A DNA stretch of 8,238 nt, taken from the NCBI GenBank assembly GCA_015062635.1, contig SUUF01000090.1, positions 1 through 8,238 on the forward strand, written 5' to 3'. Made by a program: the position numbers and the translations under genes. A model generated the notes under the pieces. That model was not told the DNA's origin, did not search any database, and was given only the letters and a program-made list of their open reading frames with translations. This DNA comes from Coriobacteriaceae bacterium. GTDB taxonomy: Bacteria > Actinomycetota > Coriobacteriia > Coriobacteriales > Eggerthellaceae. Below are positions 6,068 to 8,238 of the stretch, piece by piece. Each line of letters opens with the position of its first letter. Positions within the stretch are counted from its first letter, which is position 1.

Positions 6068-7066
6068 CTAGCCTTCCTCATCGTATTCTTCATCTTCGAC
6101 GGATTCTTCCTCAGAGCTTTCATCTGCGGATTCGTCGGTATTCGTCTCTTCTTCCGAACTCTCGGACGCCTTCTTCGAATCGGATTCGGCCGACTCTTCC
6201 TTCGGTTCGGCATCGGCGGCGTTCTTCTTTGCGCTCACCGAGGTCACGACCATCACTTCCTCGAGCCCCGAGACTGCGTCGTTCGGCGCGACGACGATCT
6301 GGCGGATGGCCTGGCCGTTGCTGTTCTCGACGCGCACCACGGTGCCCACGATGAGCCCGCGGAAGTAGCCGCCGCCCACGCCCGAGGTCACCACGACATC
6401 GCCGACCTTCACGTCGACGTCGGCCGACACGTCCTCGAGGTACAGCAGGCCGTCGATGTTGCCCTTCAGCAGGCCCTCGGCGCGGCTCGACTGGATGAGC
6501 ACGGCGACGCCGCTCGCGGAATCTTGCAGCAGGCGCACCTCGGCCGTGGTGTTCGTGACCGATTTCACCTGGCCGACGAGCCCGGAGGTGCCCATGACCG
6601 GCAGGCCGACGGAAATGCCGTCGTCAGAGCCCTTGTCGATGGTGAGCACGCGGTTCCACGACTCGCCCGTCACGCCGATGACATGGCAGGTGAAGCCCTC
6701 GATGCCGTAGGTGTCGCTGAGCTTCTGGATGCCCTGCAGGCGCTCGGCCTCCTGACGGTATTCCTCGAGTTCCGAGACCATCTGGCGCAGCTCTTCGTTT
6801 TGCGCCTTCAGGTCGCTGATGGTGTTCGGGTCGGCCTTCAGGTCGTCGAGCGTCGTCTGCGCGGCGGTCTGCGCCGACTGGATGCCCGCACCCGCCGTGC
6901 GAATGGGCGACGTGACGACCCCGGCCGCCGATTGCACGGCGTGCAGCGGGCCGCCTTCGCCCTCGGCGCTGTAGACGGCAGCCAGTACGAGGGAAACGAC
7001 CAGCAAGACGATAAGCAGGAAGTTTCCGCTTATCGCCGACTCCCTTTCGTTGAAGCGAAGCGGCAT
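6068..7066 (-). CDS. mreC: MreC, rod-shape scaffold protein with a long acidic tail
   Basis: MreC spans the membrane once and scaffolds the elongation machinery outside the cell membrane, where it activates PBP2. In 332 residues the order is a short cytoplasmic N-terminus, a membrane segment (15-31), a coiled coil (about 72-117) and the two beta domains (about 123-275). The beta part shows ESWNRVLTIDKGSDDGI (135-151), GLVGQVKSV (162-170) and VVVTSGVGGGYFRGLIVGTV (224-243), all typical of MreC. Beyond the usual end of the family fold is a 52-residue tail (281-332). It has 24 Asp/Glu, 10 Ser and only 4 Lys, and is predicted to be disordered and extracytoplasmic. The start is 15 bases after the mreB stop; the upstream GGGGCG is a weak-to-moderate ribosome binding site. 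Confidence 0.95.
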   Translation of the reverse strand: MPLRFNERESAISGNFLLIVLLVVSLVLAAVYSAEGEGGPLHAVQSAAGVVTSPIRTAGAGIQSAQTAAQTTLDDLKADPNTISDLKAQNEELRQMVSELEEYRQEAERLQGIQKLSDTYGIEGFTCHVIGVTGESWNRVLTIDKGSDDGISVGLPVMGTSGLVGQVKSVTNTTAEVRLLQDSASGVAVLIQSSRAEGLLKGNIDGLLYLEDVSADVDVKVGDVVVTSGVGGGYFRGLIVGTVVRVENSNGQAIRQIVVAPNDAVSGLEEVMVVTSVSAKKNAADAEPKEESAESDSKKASESSEEETNTDESADESSEEESVEDEEYDEEG

Positions 7067-7081
7067 ATACGATACGCCCCG

Positions 7082-8128
7082 TTATTTCGTGCGGACGAGC
7101 GTCTGCTTGAGCGTCGTGGGCGATTCGAGCACCTTCAGGCAACCCATGACCACGTTCGTGAGCGCGGTCTCGGAAACCCAGACGGGAATCTCGAGTTCCT
7201 GCGTGAGGTAGCGGTCGAGGCCGGAAAGCAGGCCGCCGCCGCCCGTGAGCAGGATGCCGTTCTTGATGATGTCGCTCGCGAGGTCGGGGTTCGTCTTCTT
7301 GAAGGTCTCCTTGATGTGGATGACCATCTCGTCGATCGTCGGCTGAAGCGCCACGCGCACGTCCTCGGACTGCACGATGACTTCCTTCGGCTGCTCGTTC
7401 ACGACGTCCTGGCCCGAAATGACCATGTCGCGCTCGCGGCCGTCCTCGAACGGGAGGATGGAGCCGATCTTGATCTTGATGATCTCGGCCGTGCGCTCGC
7501 CGATCTTGATGCCGAGCAGGTCGCGCAGGTAGTTGGCGATGGCCTCGTCCATGCGGTTGCCCGCGATGCGCAGGCTCGAAGACGTGACGATGCCGCCGAG
7601 CGAGACGACGGCGACCTCGGTGGTGCCGCCTCCGATGTCGACGATCATGTTGCCGGTAGGCTCGGTGACGGGCAGGTCGGCGCCCATGGCGGCGGCCATC
7701 GGCTCCTCGATGAGGTACGCCTGGCGTGCGCCCGCCTGGATGGTGGCCTCGAACACGGCGCGCTTCTCGACCGAGGTCGCGCCGCACGGAATGCACACGA
7801 CGATGCGCGGCTTCGGCTGCCAGGGATACTTGCGCTGTGCAGCCTTGTTGATGAACGCCGAGATCATGGCCTCGGTGACATCGTAGTCGGCGATGACGCC
7901 GTCGTGCAGCGGATGCTCGGCGCTGAACGCGTCGGGCGTGTGGTTGATCATGTTCTTCGCTTCACGTCCGACAGCCAGCACGCGTGTGGTGTTTTTCTCA
8001 ATCGCCACGACCGAGGGCTCGTTGATGACGATACCCTCGCCGGAAATGGCGACCAGCGTGTTTGCGGTTCCAAGGTCGATTGCCATGTCATAGGCTGATG
8101 ACCTGCTGAAACTATCGAATATGGACAT
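7082..8128 (-). CDS. mreB: MreB, actin-like rod-shape protein
   Basis: MreB is an actin-like ATPase whose membrane-bound filaments orient side-wall synthesis. The 348-residue protein has the normal family length. Nucleotide-binding motifs are visible: phosphate-1 loop DLGTANTLV (18-26), CIPCGATSVEKRAV (112-125), the catalytic region EEPMAAAMGA with E142 (141-150), phosphate-2 loop DIGGGTTEV (164-172) and the adenosine motif GILLTGGGGLLSGL (291-304). The N-terminus MSIFDSFSR could be the usual short membrane-binding stretch. The start at 8128 is preceded by GAAGGG about 8 bases upstream. An ATG four bases earlier is in another frame. It is the first gene of the operon in this window, with a candidate promoter at 8168-8176. 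Confidence 0.97.
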   Translation of the reverse strand: MSIFDSFSRSSAYDMAIDLGTANTLVAISGEGIVINEPSVVAIEKNTTRVLAVGREAKNMINHTPDAFSAEHPLHDGVIADYDVTEAMISAFINKAAQRKYPWQPKPRIVVCIPCGATSVEKRAVFEATIQAGARQAYLIEEPMAAAMGADLPVTEPTGNMIVDIGGGTTEVAVVSLGGIVTSSSLRIAGNRMDEAIANYLRDLLGIKIGERTAEIIKIKIGSILPFEDGRERDMVISGQDVVNEQPKEVIVQSEDVRVALQPTIDEMVIHIKETFKKTNPDLASDIIKNGILLTGGGGLLSGLDRYLTQELEIPVWVSETALTNVVMGCLKVLESPTTLKQTLVRTK

Positions 8129-8131
8129 TCA

Positions 8132-8205
8132 TGCAGCCCTTCTTGAAGTGCGGTTTTGCAAAGATGGATTCTAACACAGGCCACCCACCCGCTATGAGGG
8201 CTGCA
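8132..8205. repeat. 9-bp inverted repeat flanking the mreB promoter and start region
   Basis: TGCAGCCCT at 8132-8140 and its exact complement AGGGCTGCA at 8197-8205 bracket the mreB leader and its candidate promoter. The inner arm contains the mreB Shine-Dalgarno sequence, while the outer arm lies just upstream of where a -35 box would be. A transcript started at the local promoter would contain only the inner arm, so RNA pairing would need read-through from upstream. It could also be an operator pair, or chance. Confidence 0.4.
8168..8176 (-). promoter_or_regulatory. Candidate extended -10 promoter of the mreB operon
   Basis: On the minus strand TGT-TAGAAT (8176-8168) matches the extended -10 form (TGn plus -10 box, one mismatch from TATAAT). 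No good -35 box lies 17 bases upstream, where the sequence reads CATAGC (8196-8191). A transcript would start near 8161 and have a leader of about 33 bases before the mreB ATG. Confidence 0.5.
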
Positions 8206-8218
8206 AACCAGGTACACG

Positions 8219-8238
8219 AACCCCGCATAAAACCCCGC
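8219..8238 (-). terminator. Possible 3' half of a terminator of an upstream gene, cut by the edge
   Basis: The minus strand enters the window with GCGGGG followed by TTTT (8238-8229), the appearance of the 3' arm of a GC-rich stem plus T-tract. A matching CCCCGC would have to lie beyond the edge. The 8-mer AACCCCGC is also directly repeated (8219-8226 and 8231-8238). If correct, it separates the mreB operon from a gene upstream. Confidence 0.3.

Noticed and set aside
6008..8098. Plus-strand open frame of 696 codons opposite mreC and mreB
   Set aside because: Its length is striking, but the product is a repetitive His/Arg/Asp-rich chain without domains. It crosses the mreB/mreC boundary antisense and mirrors GC-rich third positions of those genes.

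Overview
The window is a GC-rich bacterial chromosome segment in which every convincing gene lies on the minus strand. Read in the direction of transcription (right to left), it holds a complete rod-shape (elongasome) operon: mreB, mreC, mreD, mrdA (PBP2) and rodA. These are followed directly by a DUF697-family gene of unknown function, then a tRNA-Asp(GUC) gene, then a HAD-IB phosphatase gene. The base composition, the protein flavour and the combination of a full Mre/PBP2/RodA set with this downstream partner suggest an actinobacterium of the Coriobacteriia (Eggerthella/Slackia/Adlercreutzia-like). That placement is inference from recollection of the lineage, not a database result.

Right edge to 5526: a probable partial terminator of an upstream gene (8219-8238), a candidate extended -10 promoter (8168-8176), then mreB (cytoskeletal ATPase), mreC (bitopic scaffold with coiled coil and an unusually acidic tail) and mreD (integral membrane partner). 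5515-2151: mrdA, the transpeptidase, which appears to carry an extra N-terminal membrane segment and linker, overlaps by one base with rodA, the SEDS glycosyltransferase. 2150-987: the DUF697 gene starts at the very next base after the rodA stop and has an excellent Shine-Dalgarno sequence inside rodA, so it looks like a sixth member of the operon. Spacings between the six genes are 15, 11, 10, -1 and 0 bases.

986-76: after the DUF697 stop there is no obvious terminator. A strong sigma70-type promoter (940-968) drives tRNA-Asp (845-921, CCA encoded), which is followed by a textbook intrinsic terminator (809-833). That terminator sits only 16 bases before the HAD phosphatase start, leaving no room for a separate promoter. 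The left edge (1-75) has a GC-rich hairpin and a 21-bp tandem repeat cut by the window border.

Together the first five genes build and steer lateral-wall peptidoglycan. MreB filaments under the membrane organise MreC/MreD, which activate the PBP2-RodA synthase pair. The most interesting points for follow-up are the DUF697 protein with an apparently dead GTPase-like N-terminal half, locked into this operon, and the two-membrane-segment PBP2. No mobile element, CRISPR array or recognisable novel defence system is visible.
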